Shown here: one piece after another, positions 1-6,694 of the stretch
How positions within the stretch are numbered: the first letter of the stretch is position 1
Layout of the letters: every line of letters starts with the position of its first letter
Source of the DNA: Prevotella sp. UBA4376
GTDB lineage: Bacteria; Bacteroidota; Bacteroidia; Bacteroidales; Bacteroidaceae
DNA length: 23,425 nucleotides
Assembly (NCBI GenBank): GCA_002391185.1
Contig: DGRY01000160.1
Span: 1,752-25,176 of the forward strand
Reading direction: 5' to 3'
Translations under genes and position numbers: made by a program
Notes under the pieces: generated by a model
What the model was told of the DNA's origin: nothing
Databases searched by the model: none
Seen by the model: only the letters and a program-made list of their open reading frames with translations

Positions 1-759
1 CACAAGAGTCAGGGACTCACCTTCGAACACGCCATAATAGATGCAGGGCGCTCCTTTGCACCAGGACAGGTGTATGTGGCACTCTCGCGCTGCAGAACCC
101 TCGAAGGACTTGTTCTTGCCTCAAAACTATCGCAACACGCCATCATAAACGATGTGCGTGTGGAAAGCTACATCAGTCACCAGCACATAGCAGCAGCCGA
201 GAGCATCAACCAACTGCCACAGCTAAAGCGCAATTTCATGCGCCACCAACTGCTGGAACTGTTCAACTTCACCGAGGTGATGCAGAATGAAGACCGCCTA
301 ATGCGACTGTTCATCGAAAACTTCTCCCACCAGTTTCCACAACTCACACTCTTTCACAAGGCAACACTAAAGAGTCTGCAGGAACAGCTAAACCTTGTGG
401 CATACAAGTGGACAATGCTCATTCAGAAAATGACCGATGAACAGCTGCACGAAGCACCATTCCTTGAACGTGTACAAAAGAGCTGCGACTATTTCCGCTC
501 CACGCTGAAACGCTACCTCAAAGACACCATCGACCGCACACGTCAGGTGAAAACTGAAAACAAGGCTGTTGCCAAACGCCTCAACACCCTCGTGCCCGAT
601 CTCATGCAATCTTACGACTTCAAGATGCAGCTGCTTAGCGACATCGCCAAGCAAGGCTTCACATCCGAAAACTATCAGCGCCTAAAGCAGAAAGCCATGC
701 TCGAGAGCCTTTCTGTGGGCAAAACAAAGAGCAGCACAAGGCGTAAAAGACGAGTTTAG
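1..759 (+). CDS. PIF1/RecD-like helicase, 3' part only
   Basis: The reading frame is open from base 1, so the gene starts outside the window; about 252 C-terminal residues are present. Near the start SQGLTF (bases 7-24) fits helicase motif V, and YVALSRCRTLEGL (from base 73) is the classic motif VI of PIF1/RecD-type superfamily 1B DNA helicases, with the arginine that contacts ATP. The ATPase core ends there. About 200 further residues are charged and probably mostly helical, and end in a basic tail (STRRKRRV). The family unwinds DNA 5' to 3' in replication and repair; the role here cannot be told from the C-terminus. The gene converges on the transposase gene with only 12 bases between the stop codons. 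The GTG at base 70 is internal, not a start. Family call confident; exact gene unknown. Confidence 0.85.
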   Translation, partial: HKSQGLTFEHAIIDAGRSFAPGQVYVALSRCRTLEGLVLASKLSQHAIINDVRVESYISHQHIAAAESINQLPQLKRNFMRHQLLELFNFTEVMQNEDRLMRLFIENFSHQFPQLTLFHKATLKSLQEQLNLVAYKWTMLIQKMTDEQLHEAPFLERVQKSCDYFRSTLKRYLKDTIDRTRQVKTENKAVAKRLNTLVPDLMQSYDFKMQLLSDIAKQGFTSENYQRLKQKAMLESLSVGKTKSSTRRKRRV

Positions 760-771
760 TTTACATACGCA

Positions 772-1848
772 TCAAACATTGCGAAGCGCTATGCGCCTCG
801 CAATTTCATTTAGTAGCAAACACTGTTGACGTGTAATTTTTTCATGTTCACTGTCATATTCCCAAGGTGCAAGCAAAAGCAATCTGCCATCTGCACAAGC
901 ATCAAAGAATGCACCGCCAGGCTTAGCAAACTGTCCAAAGCCATTCTGTAATAACACTATAACAGGAGACTTCATATCATATAACATTCTGAGAATAGCC
1001 TTCTCTCCCTTACTAATACCTGGAGAAACAGCAACAGCTCCCCTTTGTGCAGCTTCCAGAAAAAAAGTTTTATATTGAGCCAGCTGTTCTTCAGTAGCTT
1101 TTCTGCTCACTTGCACTTGGTTTATCTCTGGCCTTGAAAGCAAAAACAAATTACCTAAAGCATCCAAGCGCATACCAGCCACATTTATTCCACGTCGCAC
1201 CCTGAAAAGATCAGGATTCATGCGCTTAACTAAAAGACGACGAGGATTATCACGCAGGTAGTTTTCCCAGCGTGCCAGTTGCCCCTCACCATAAAGAATT
1301 TTATCGTTGTAGCCACGCTCAAAAAGCAGCCCGTGCTTCCTGTCAAGTTCTTTGTTAAGTGCTTTGTTTAGTGCTTTGTTTAGTGCTTTGTTTAGTGCTT
1401 TGTCGTAATACGACAAAGAACTTGACAAAGAACCCAACGGCAAAGAACCCAACGCCCTAAAGCCCTTGTTGCAGCCTATTTTAAAGCTACGAAGCACATC
1501 GCCCAAATGTTTTTTCATGTCTTTTCTCACAAAGAGAATGCCATGAAAATGATCGGGCATAAGCTGAATATAGCCTGCACTCACAGCTGGTTCATGAAGA
1601 GTAATCTCCCGCCAACATTTCTCCACCATTTTTCCGCATTCCGTCAGCTCTATATGTGGGCTGTTGGGCTTTCCAATTTCAACATTGGGATCGCCAATAA
1701 CCTCACCAAAAAGTTTTCTCCGTCCTTCAGTAACCATAGTAATCATATACATTCTACGGTCATGATAGTCGTTGAACTTAGCCCTGCGTTTCATAGAAGG
1801 ATTCTTTGGCAGAGCAAACGGATTATCTGTGGTTTTTGTTTCTTTCAT
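772..1848 (-). CDS. IS200-like / RAYT (REP-associated tyrosine) transposase with an extra C-terminal domain
   Basis: A 358-residue protein. MPDHFHGILF carries the HUH metal-binding motif (His100, His102), and the LFERGYNDKIL segment carries the probable catalytic Tyr180, the layout of Y1 transposases of the IS200/RAYT group. RAYTs act on palindromic REP repeats, and REP-like palindromes lie directly upstream at 1964-2109. Between HUH and Tyr there is a low-complexity insert (about residues 135-167) with four KALN units, encoded by 12-bp tandem repeats. The last 90 or so residues (SPGISKGEKAILR, later LLLLAPWEYDSEHEK) resemble a Rossmann/DprA-like fold, which is not part of the minimal transposase; this is a weak call. 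The start at 1848 (MKETKTTDNPF) was chosen over one 33 codons upstream because a promoter -7 box lies at 1872-1879 and the extension is hydrophobic and lies in AT-rich DNA. Not a plain IS200, since no terminal hairpins or partner gene were seen. Confidence 0.82.
   Translation of the reverse strand: MKETKTTDNPFALPKNPSMKRRAKFNDYHDRRMYMITMVTEGRRKLFGEVIGDPNVEIGKPNSPHIELTECGKMVEKCWREITLHEPAVSAGYIQLMPDHFHGILFVRKDMKKHLGDVLRSFKIGCNKGFRALGSLPLGSLSSSLSYYDKALNKALNKALNKALNKELDRKHGLLFERGYNDKILYGEGQLARWENYLRDNPRRLLVKRMNPDLFRVRRGINVAGMRLDALGNLFLLSRPEINQVQVSRKATEEQLAQYKTFFLEAAQRGAVAVSPGISKGEKAILRMLYDMKSPVIVLLQNGFGQFAKPGGAFFDACADGRLLLLAPWEYDSEHEKITRQQCLLLNEIARRIALRNV
778..804. terminator. Imperfect hairpin at the convergent gene ends
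   Basis: ATTGCGA and GCGC (778-789) pair with GCGC and TCGCAAT (793-804), with one A/C mismatch and a TAT loop. The hairpin lies in the last codons of the transposase gene, 19 bases past the helicase stop codon. No long T-tract follows on either strand, so a terminator role is only plausible. Confidence 0.35.
1341..1427. repeat. 12-bp tandem repeat inside nested inverted repeats, within the transposase gene
   Basis: GCTTTGTTTAGT occurs three times exactly (1361-1372, 1373-1384, 1385-1396), with a degenerate copy before (1349-1360) and a partial copy after. A perfect 15-bp inverted repeat brackets the array (1341-1355 and 1413-1427). Inside it, CTTTGTCGT (1398-1406) pairs with ACGACAAAG (1410-1418). 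The unit length is a multiple of three, so copy-number changes would keep the frame and add or remove KALN units. Confidence 0.9.
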
Positions 1849-1871
1849 GCCATCGATTATTATTTTACAAG

Positions 1872-1898
1872 CAAAAATACAAAAAAAATGTAAACCAA
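1872..1898 (-). promoter_or_regulatory. Candidate promoter of the transposase gene
   Basis: On the minus strand TATTTTTG (1879 down to 1872) matches the Bacteroidetes -7 consensus TAnnTTTG and lies 23 bases before the chosen ATG. A TTGG (from 1898) lies about 16 bases further upstream, slightly closer than the usual 19-20, so the -33 part is weak. Confidence 0.45.
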
Positions 1899-1963
1899 GA
1901 AATATTTTCATTCGCATTGCAAAATAATAAAGGATACTACTTGTCAACTAAAAATGAGTACGC

Positions 1964-1996
1964 CTCCCCTTATGAAGGGGAGGACGGGTGGAGTTG
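1964..1996. repeat. REP-like palindrome with G-rich tail
   Basis: CTCCCCTT (1964-1971), loop ATG, AAGGGGAG (1975-1982), followed by a G-rich tail GACGGGTGGAGTTGGG. The hairpin-plus-G-rich-tail layout recurs at many sites in this window. This copy lies just upstream of the transposase gene and points opposite to the pair at 2025-2109. Confidence 0.75.
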
Positions 1997-2024
1997 GGCA
2001 CCCTTAATGAGTACGCTTCATTTT

Positions 2025-2109
2025 CCAACTCTTCCCCAACCCTTCCCTTCATAAGGGAAGGGAGAAATCCAACTCTTCACCAACCCTTCCCTTCATAAGG
2101 GAAGGGAGA
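2025..2109. repeat. Two tandem 41-bp REP-like units
   Basis: Units at 2025-2065 and 2069-2109 differ at one base and are separated by AAT. Each holds a CCCTT/AAGGG-type palindrome and a C-rich arm, which is the complement of the G-rich tail of the 1964 copy. With that inverted copy they form a BIME-like cluster between the transposase and smalltalk genes. Confidence 0.85.
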
Positions 2110-2202
2110 TTACATACAGCTTGTAACACCAAGCGTTGTGGCTACAGCGGTGAGAACAGATATCACCAGCTGAATAATCATTTTCCAAGTTTCTTTTTTC
2201 AT
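2110..2202 (-). CDS. Smalltalk-family micropeptide
   Basis: A 30-codon gene. The peptide starts MKKETWKMIIQLVISVL and ends GVTSCM. This matches the pattern I recall for the 'smalltalk protein' family of Bacteroidales: a charged start, one hydrophobic helix (about residues 8-27) and a cysteine near the end. The hydrophobic segment suggests a membrane peptide, and the Cys29 context (VTSC) could be a lipobox-like site; function is unknown. Family members are usually found beside DNA-binding or VirE-type genes, as here. The start is supported by AGAGAGGTAAG about 9 bases upstream, which is the end of the 135-bp leader repeat. Recognised from the family pattern only, but the match is close. Confidence 0.82.
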   Translation of the reverse strand: MKKETWKMIIQLVISVLTAVATTLGVTSCM

Positions 2203-2211
2203 AAAGTTACT

Positions 2212-2346
2212 TACCTCTCTCCCCGCTCTCCCCTTCTGGGAGAGTGCCTCGCTTCGCTCATTAGCTGCTGACAGAATTAGTTAGTATTAATGAACTTAGC
2301 AAGTGGTTAGAGAGGATTTTTTTTTAAAGTTAAACAATTAATTTGA
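2212..2346 (-). repeat. 135-bp leader repeat, inverted copy of 12288-12419
   Basis: Read on the minus strand this segment matches 12288-12419 with about ten differences, including a 3-base indel in an A-run. It ends with a REP-like hairpin and a purine-rich GGGGAGAGAGGTA that serves as the ribosome-binding site of the smalltalk gene. It also holds a 16-codon reading frame (2261 to 2211, MSEARHSPRRGERGER) whose stop lies 8 bases before the smalltalk start. Confidence 0.9.
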
Positions 2347-2379
2347 GCTTAAACGACTCCTCCCCTCACGAGGTTCCTG

Positions 2380-2397
2380 TCCCCCGGGAACGGGGGA
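2380..2397. repeat. GC-rich hairpin with GGAA loop
   Basis: TCCCCCG (2380-2386), loop GGAA, CGGGGGA (2391-2397). It sits in the 127-base gap between the leader repeat and the gene at 2474-2953, which holds no other convincing feature. On the minus strand it could fold in the mRNA between the two genes. Confidence 0.7.
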
Positions 2398-2473
2398 GAT
2401 TTGTCGAAGACCCACTGACCAAAGGGAAGTAATCGAAGGGGGTGTAAAGACCATTGAAGGATGGGTAGGGTCT

Positions 2474-2953
2474 TTAGAGGGAAGGACCTTCCTCGCCTCC
2501 GTTGTCCTCGCCTCCGGTTGATGGGTTTGGAGTTGGGTTGGTGCTGCCACCGCCGCCAGTTTGCTCTCCCTCTCCTTCTGGAGAGGGCTGGGGTGAGGTT
2601 GGCAGCTTCACATTTCCCTCCTCATCCATATACTTGCACACCACCTGACGCACGTTGCTCAGTGCCAACTGTCGCTTAATGCGCTGTGCGAGCTGGTATG
2701 CCTCGGTACCCTTTTCGCCGTTAGCCTCTGATGGCTTGTTGGCATTGAGCCATGCCGAAGCCTTGAGAGCCTTACTCTTGAACGACTCCATGTGAGCCAA
2801 CTGCTTCTCGGTAGCAGGACCCTTGTAAGGGTTGTTGAGTCGTGCCAGACGAATCTTCTTGCTACTTGTGTTTGTTGCAAAGTAGTCTTTGCGGTTAGAA
2901 CCATACTTGCCATGAAGTCCGGTTACTACATCGATTGTGTCAACTGTTGCCAT
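2474..2953 (-). CDS. Unidentified protein with a Gly/Pro/Glu-rich tail
   Basis: A 159-residue protein that I do not recognise. Residues 1-115 look folded: basic, with KKIRLARLNNPYKGPATEKQ and a helical stretch up to RQVVCKYMDEEGNVKLP. From about residue 117 the protein becomes low-complexity (SPQPSPEGEGEQTGGGG, later GGEDNGGEEGPSL). The beginning of that tail is a REP-like element (2565-2602) read in frame. No signal peptide or membrane segment is visible. The gene precedes the leader repeat and smalltalk gene on the same strand, so the two are probably co-transcribed. A promoter-like element matching the one before the sigma gene lies about 200 bases upstream. In related Bacteroidales loci an HU-like gene often holds this place, but this sequence does not show an HU motif. 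Confidence 0.7.
   Translation of the reverse strand: MATVDTIDVVTGLHGKYGSNRKDYFATNTSSKKIRLARLNNPYKGPATEKQLAHMESFKSKALKASAWLNANKPSEANGEKGTEAYQLAQRIKRQLALSNVRQVVCKYMDEEGNVKLPTSPQPSPEGEGEQTGGGGSTNPTPNPSTGGEDNGGEEGPSL
2565..2602. repeat. REP-like element inside the 2474-2953 gene
   Basis: CCCTCTCC (2568-2575), loop TTCT, GGAGAGGG (2580-2587), then CTGGGGTGAGG. This is the same family as the copy at 13000-13036 inside the VirE gene. It encodes about residues 117-130 of its host protein. Confidence 0.85.
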
Positions 2954-2992
2954 AAATGTTAAGTTTTAATTGTTAAACATCAAGTTATTTTC

Positions 2993-3025
2993 TCTATATT
3001 GCGTCTATATTGAGTCTATATCATT
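2993..3025. repeat. 11-bp tandem repeat in the leader of the 2474-2953 gene
   Basis: TCTATATTGCG (2993-3003), TCTATATTGAG (3004-3014) and a third, diverged TCTATAT unit from 3015. It lies 40-72 bases upstream of the start codon at 2953. It may be a regulatory repeat or simple slippage. Confidence 0.6.
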
Positions 3026-3143
3026 GAGATTTGAACATTGAATTTTGAAGTTTATGATTTGATTTACTACTTTTGAGCCGTTCAAACAAAAAGTAATCAT
3101 AATGATCAAACATCAAAGTTCAAACTTCAAAGATTAAAATCAA

Positions 3144-3202
3144 TCGCTCTTCACTATATATACTCAAAAATGCTGTTTTTAGGGTTTACCCGATGTTTAC
3201 TC
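3144..3202 (-). promoter_or_regulatory. Promoter-like element shared with the sigma gene
   Basis: On the minus strand GAGTAAACATCGGGTAAACC (3202 to 3183) is followed after 22 bases by TATATAG (3160 to 3154) and TGAAGA. The same block with a 20-base spacer lies before the sigma gene at 11230-11286. The order suggests a -35-like and a -10-like part that differ from the usual TAnnTTTG promoter. It would drive the unknown gene at 2953 with a leader of about 200 bases. Confidence 0.6.
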
Positions 3203-3272
3203 AATCCTCACAACTTACAGATACACAACCAGTTACAAAAAGTTTTTTTGCATTGTTTTTTTCATAAAATCG

Positions 3273-3290
3273 CTTTTATGAGTAGAAGGA
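3273..3290. repeat. Small AT-rich hairpin
   Basis: CATAAAA (3273-3279), loop TCGC, TTTTATG (3284-3290). It lies in the 880-base non-coding stretch 2954-3834. Function unknown. Confidence 0.5.
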
Positions 3291-3392
3291 TAAGCTCAAC
3301 TTTTCCAGATAAAGCGTCAACTAAGTCGGGTGAAACAGTAAAAACTATCCTTGGTAAAAGCAAACTAAATCAGTATGCTTGAGAAAGCAATT

Positions 3393-3440
3393 GGCATAAC
3401 ATAACAAACATAACAATTAAATATGCGCACACACCTTTTG
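3393..3440 (+). repeat. GCATAACA-type dispersed repeat, copy 1
   Basis: GGCATAACATAACAAACATAACAATT followed by a GCGCACAC-rich part; given in outline only, since the exact ends are unclear. Related copies lie at 3526-3570 (inverted), 3640-3685, 14664-14710 and 22119-22160. Confidence 0.7.
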
Positions 3441-3466
3441 AGTAATGAGCAGTTTAACATAAGATA

Positions 3467-3504
3467 CTATTTATATATATATTTATAAATATATATATAA
3501 ATAG
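3467..3504. repeat. Perfect 38-bp AT palindrome
   Basis: Every base from 3467 to 3504 pairs with its mirror position (outer ends CTATTTATAT and ATATAAATAG, centre AT). It could extrude a cruciform or act as a protein-binding site. It is placed between GCATAACA repeat copies 1 and 2. Confidence 0.9.
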
Positions 3505-3525
3505 AACTCTGTTCACTCTCTGTAT

Positions 3526-3570
3526 AGCGTGTCCATTTTAATTGTTATGCTGTTATGTTATGTTATGCCT
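3526..3570 (-). repeat. GCATAACA-type dispersed repeat, copy 2 (inverted)
   Basis: The reverse complement reads GGCATAACATAACATAACAG and then CATAACAATT. It faces copy 3 (3640-3685), so the two can form a long hairpin around a 70-base interior that holds no gene. Confidence 0.75.
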
Positions 3571-3639
3571 CAAAGCGAAGCACAAGAACACAAACCGCTG
3601 ATATTCAATTAGTTATACAATAACACCCTAATTAATGCC

Positions 3640-3685
3640 AAGCATAACATAACAGCATAACAATAAAATTTGCACATACATTCAT
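3640..3685 (+). repeat. GCATAACA-type dispersed repeat, copy 3
   Basis: AGCATAACATAACAGCATAA continuing into CAATAAAATTTGCACA. It is the direct-orientation partner of copy 2, and is followed by the presumed res promoter region. Confidence 0.75.
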
Positions 3686-3707
3686 CACAACTTTCATAGA
3701 TTTTTAT

Positions 3708-3715
3708 TACCTTTG
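3708..3715 (+). promoter_or_regulatory. Candidate -7 box for the type III R-M operon
   Basis: TACCTTTG fits TAnnTTTG and lies 120 bases before the res start. No TTTG was found at the expected -33 distance, so this is tentative. Confidence 0.35.
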
Positions 3716-3779
3716 GAGAAATTTTATCTTAATACGAATTATAGCGAATTCGCCACAATTAGAAGTCAACCTCCATTAC

Positions 3780-3802
3780 TATACCACCGTCACAATGGTA
3801 TA
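3780..3802. promoter_or_regulatory. Inverted repeat in the res leader, possible operator
   Basis: TATACCA (3780-3786) and TGGTATA (3796-3802) form a perfect 7-bp inverted repeat 33 bases before the res start codon. It could bind a dimeric regulator or fold in the leader RNA; nothing further shows which. Confidence 0.4.
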
Positions 3803-3834
3803 TCACAGGGAGAACGACTTACAAAACTCAAAAC

Positions 3835-6681
3835 ATGTTTTATAAACTCATAGAAAGAAAACGTAACGAATGGCTGAAATCTGATGATTGCACCATAAAG
3901 GAACTGCTACAATATATTGTGCAGCGAGGCATGATGCGTGATGCTCAGTTAGAGGCCATCAAAACATATTTGTTTCTGAAAATTGCCTGTAAGAACCAAC
4001 CACTATGGCGGCTCTTTGTAGATGGTATGTTCAACGATACCAACATAGGACAGGTAGAACTAACAGAGACTGCTCGTGAAATCTTCAAAACCAACAAGGC
4101 AGCAGTGGCTTTGTTCCAGTATTCTCGCCTGAAAGATAAAAAAGGCAAACAGCTGGCTCCTGAGTTGGAACAATACATAAAGCAACATGCCAACGAAATC
4201 GACTACGAGACTACATTCCAGAAGATATTCTACGGTGTTACTTACACCGACTACCTCTTTAGTCTGCCTATGGGAGCTGGTAAAACTTACCTCATGGCGG
4301 CATTCATATATCTTGACCTCTACTTCGCCCAGAACGAACCCGACAATCCTGCCTTTGCCCACAATTTTATGGTGATGGCACCATCGGGATTGAAGTCATC
4401 TATTGTTCCCAGTTTGAAACACATCAAAGAATTCGATCCTTCATGGATTATCCCTGAGCCATCGGCTACAGAATTGCGCCGCCTTATCAAATTCGAGATT
4501 CTTGATGAACAGAAAACAAGCAAAAATAGCAACATCATCAAGAACCCCAATGCACAGAAAATCAACAACCACCAGCCTCTTGAAGACTTGAAGGGACTGG
4601 TAGCTATAACCAATGCCGAAAAGGTTATCCTCGACCGCATTCAAAACGACCAAGCCCCATCGCTCTACTCAGAAAAAGAAATGAAACGTATGGAATTGTC
4701 AAACGAGTTGCGAGAGATTATCGGCTCTATCCCCCACCTTGCTATCTATATCGACGAGGTGCATCATGCTGCCGACGGTGAAATAAAACTCCGTCAGGTA
4801 GTGAACAAGTGGACAGAGAAACATTCGTTCAATTCTGTGCTTGGTTTTTCAGGAACACCTTATTTGGATAAAGCTGAACCCTTGAAATTATCTAATGCAC
4901 TGACGATAAAGAATACCGACCTTGCCAACGTTGTGTATTACTACCCGTTGGTTGAGGGCATTGGCAACTTCCTGAAAAATCCTGTTGTCAAGTTTGAGGA
5001 CAATGATACCCATACGATTGTGGCCAATGGTGTTCGCGAATTTCTCGACAAATATCGTGACACAATATATGCCAACGGCACTTGTGCTAAATTGGCTATA
5101 TATTGTGGCAAGATAGAAACGCTCGAAGAAAGCATCTATCCATTAGTAGCCGAGATTGTGACATCATATGGGCTGAACCCCACAGACACTATTCTGGCTT
5201 ATCATGGTGGCAATAAACAGTATCCGCAGCACGAAGGTGCAGAGACGGCTTTTGCATCGCTCGACACATCAATCTCAAAATACAAGATAGTGCTCCTCGT
5301 GCAGATTGGCAAAGAGGGCTGGGACTGCAAGAGTCTTACTGGCGTTATTCTGCCACAAAAGGGAGTTTGTCCCACTAATATGGTGCTTCAAACCTCTTGC
5401 CGCTGTCTGCGTCAGGTAACAAAGAACGAGCAGGAAACAGCCTTAATATGGCTCAATGAGTTCAATGCCGACAAACTAAACCGCCAGTTGCAGCAACAGC
5501 AGAATATCACACTGAAAGAGTTTTCTGAAAAGACTAATTGGGAGCATAAACCAATAGACCGCTTCTCGCGAATGGAACGTTTGATGGTGCCAGCAATAGA
5601 CTTCTACCAACTAAAAGTGAGCTATGAAAACCTCATCATTGACGAGGCAAACAACCCTGCCCTGCGATTGCAAAGCAAGGACATTCTGGCCTTGGCGGAT
5701 ATTTCTCTGATTCATCAGCAGGATATGGAAGGCAATATAATTTCTTCTGTAGAGCAAGAAAACACAGTGGAGATTCACACATCATTCCGTTGGTGGGTTC
5801 ACCAAATTGCTAAAGAGAGTTTCGGCATGGTAACAGTAGCCGACTTAAAAAAGTGTGAACCAGAGTTGCAATCCATCTTCGCAAAGATTACCACCGAGAA
5901 AGATGGCATGCTGATAGAGAACAGAAAATACGACCATCAGCGCATACGCTCGCTTATCCGCCAAGCTTTTGCACCTCAGCGAGACTTTACTACGAAAGAG
6001 GAAATTTTGCCCGAACATGCCAGTTTACTACAGATTGAGCGCTTAACATCACCTATTGAGGATAGCGAGAGTTTTTACCCCGACCAACAAGCCGTTCACG
6101 AGATTATGGAGTGGGATGAAAAGCCTCCTCAGCAAGAGTTGACAGCAGAACAGAAAGCTAAGATTGCAGAACTTGAGGCTATGGGCATAGATGTTTCATC
6201 GCTACGCAATCCAAAAGCAGATCCGCATCCTGAGCGTAGTCAAACCTACCACTATTTGCCCTACCGCTTTGATAGTGGGTTGGAGAAACGCTTCTTGTCT
6301 CAGGAGATTCTTCCGCTCATTAATGAAAAGGCGTTGGAAATATATTTCAACGGCGATGACACACTCACCGATTTTAAGATTGATTGCTACAAACGTGTTG
6401 GAAACAATTGGCGATATATAGGCAGATACGTACCAGATTTCCTTTTGCTCAGCCGAAATGAACACAAGCAAATAGACAAGGTTATCATCATCGAGACTAA
6501 GGGCGAGGGCTTTGCAGCCAAGTTCAAGGATAAACTCAACTTCATGTCAGAGTTCGTTAAGAAGAACAACGACAAGTTTGGTTACCAGCGTTTCGACTTT
6601 CTCTACTTAGAGGACACCATTACCGCAGAGCAGCGACGTCAGAAAACACTTGCTGCTATCAAAAATTTCTTTAACGTGTAA
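3835..6681 (+). CDS. Type III restriction enzyme, Res subunit (helicase-nuclease)
   Basis: A 948-residue protein with superfamily 2 helicase motifs in order: Walker A GAGKT (147-151), DEVHH (307-311, DEAH-type motif II), SGTP (339-342, motif III), GKEGWDCKSL (from 492, motif V region) and QTSCRCLRQ (519-527, motif VI). The C-terminal nuclease shows PD (867-868) and then IIETKG with Glu887 and Lys889, a complete PD-(D/E)xK site. Both activities therefore look intact. Res subunits translocate or signal along DNA and cut when two unmethylated sites meet, but only in complex with Mod. Length is typical for the family. It is the first gene of an operon with ORF6N (13 bases downstream) and mod. Usual type III operons have mod first; here res leads. 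Confidence 0.93.
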   Translation: MFYKLIERKRNEWLKSDDCTIKELLQYIVQRGMMRDAQLEAIKTYLFLKIACKNQPLWRLFVDGMFNDTNIGQVELTETAREIFKTNKAAVALFQYSRLKDKKGKQLAPELEQYIKQHANEIDYETTFQKIFYGVTYTDYLFSLPMGAGKTYLMAAFIYLDLYFAQNEPDNPAFAHNFMVMAPSGLKSSIVPSLKHIKEFDPSWIIPEPSATELRRLIKFEILDEQKTSKNSNIIKNPNAQKINNHQPLEDLKGLVAITNAEKVILDRIQNDQAPSLYSEKEMKRMELSNELREIIGSIPHLAIYIDEVHHAADGEIKLRQVVNKWTEKHSFNSVLGFSGTPYLDKAEPLKLSNALTIKNTDLANVVYYYPLVEGIGNFLKNPVVKFEDNDTHTIVANGVREFLDKYRDTIYANGTCAKLAIYCGKIETLEESIYPLVAEIVTSYGLNPTDTILAYHGGNKQYPQHEGAETAFASLDTSISKYKIVLLVQIGKEGWDCKSLTGVILPQKGVCPTNMVLQTSCRCLRQVTKNEQETALIWLNEFNADKLNRQLQQQQNITLKEFSEKTNWEHKPIDRFSRMERLMVPAIDFYQLKVSYENLIIDEANNPALRLQSKDILALADISLIHQQDMEGNIISSVEQENTVEIHTSFRWWVHQIAKESFGMVTVADLKKCEPELQSIFAKITTEKDGMLIENRKYDHQRIRSLIRQAFAPQRDFTTKEEILPEHASLLQIERLTSPIEDSESFYPDQQAVHEIMEWDEKPPQQELTAEQKAKIAELEAMGIDVSSLRNPKADPHPERSQTYHYLPYRFDSGLEKRFLSQEILPLINEKALEIYFNGDDTLTDFKIDCYKRVGNNWRYIGRYVPDFLLLSRNEHKQIDKVIIIETKGEGFAAKFKDKLNFMSEFVKKNNDKFGYQRFDFLYLEDTITAEQRRQKTLAAIKNFFNV

Positions 6682-6694
6682 ATTCCTATAGGCA

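Noticed and set aside
1849..1947. A longer transposase start 33 codons upstream
   Set aside because: The extra residues are hydrophobic and come from AT-rich DNA that carries a -7 box; the ATG at 1848 fits better.
1806..2054. Plus-strand frame over the transposase start and REP cluster
   Set aside because: It runs antisense through the transposase promoter and ends in a repeat; no coding signs.
2338..2679. Frames on both strands over the leader and gene tail at 2338-2679
   Set aside because: They overlap repeats and the gene at 2474-2953 and have the composition of REP sequence; shadows.
3170..3382. A 70-codon frame in the non-coding stretch before the R-M operon
   Set aside because: It begins in the promoter-like element shared with the sigma gene, has unlikely composition (many Phe, His, Cys) and no ribosome-binding site; likely chance.
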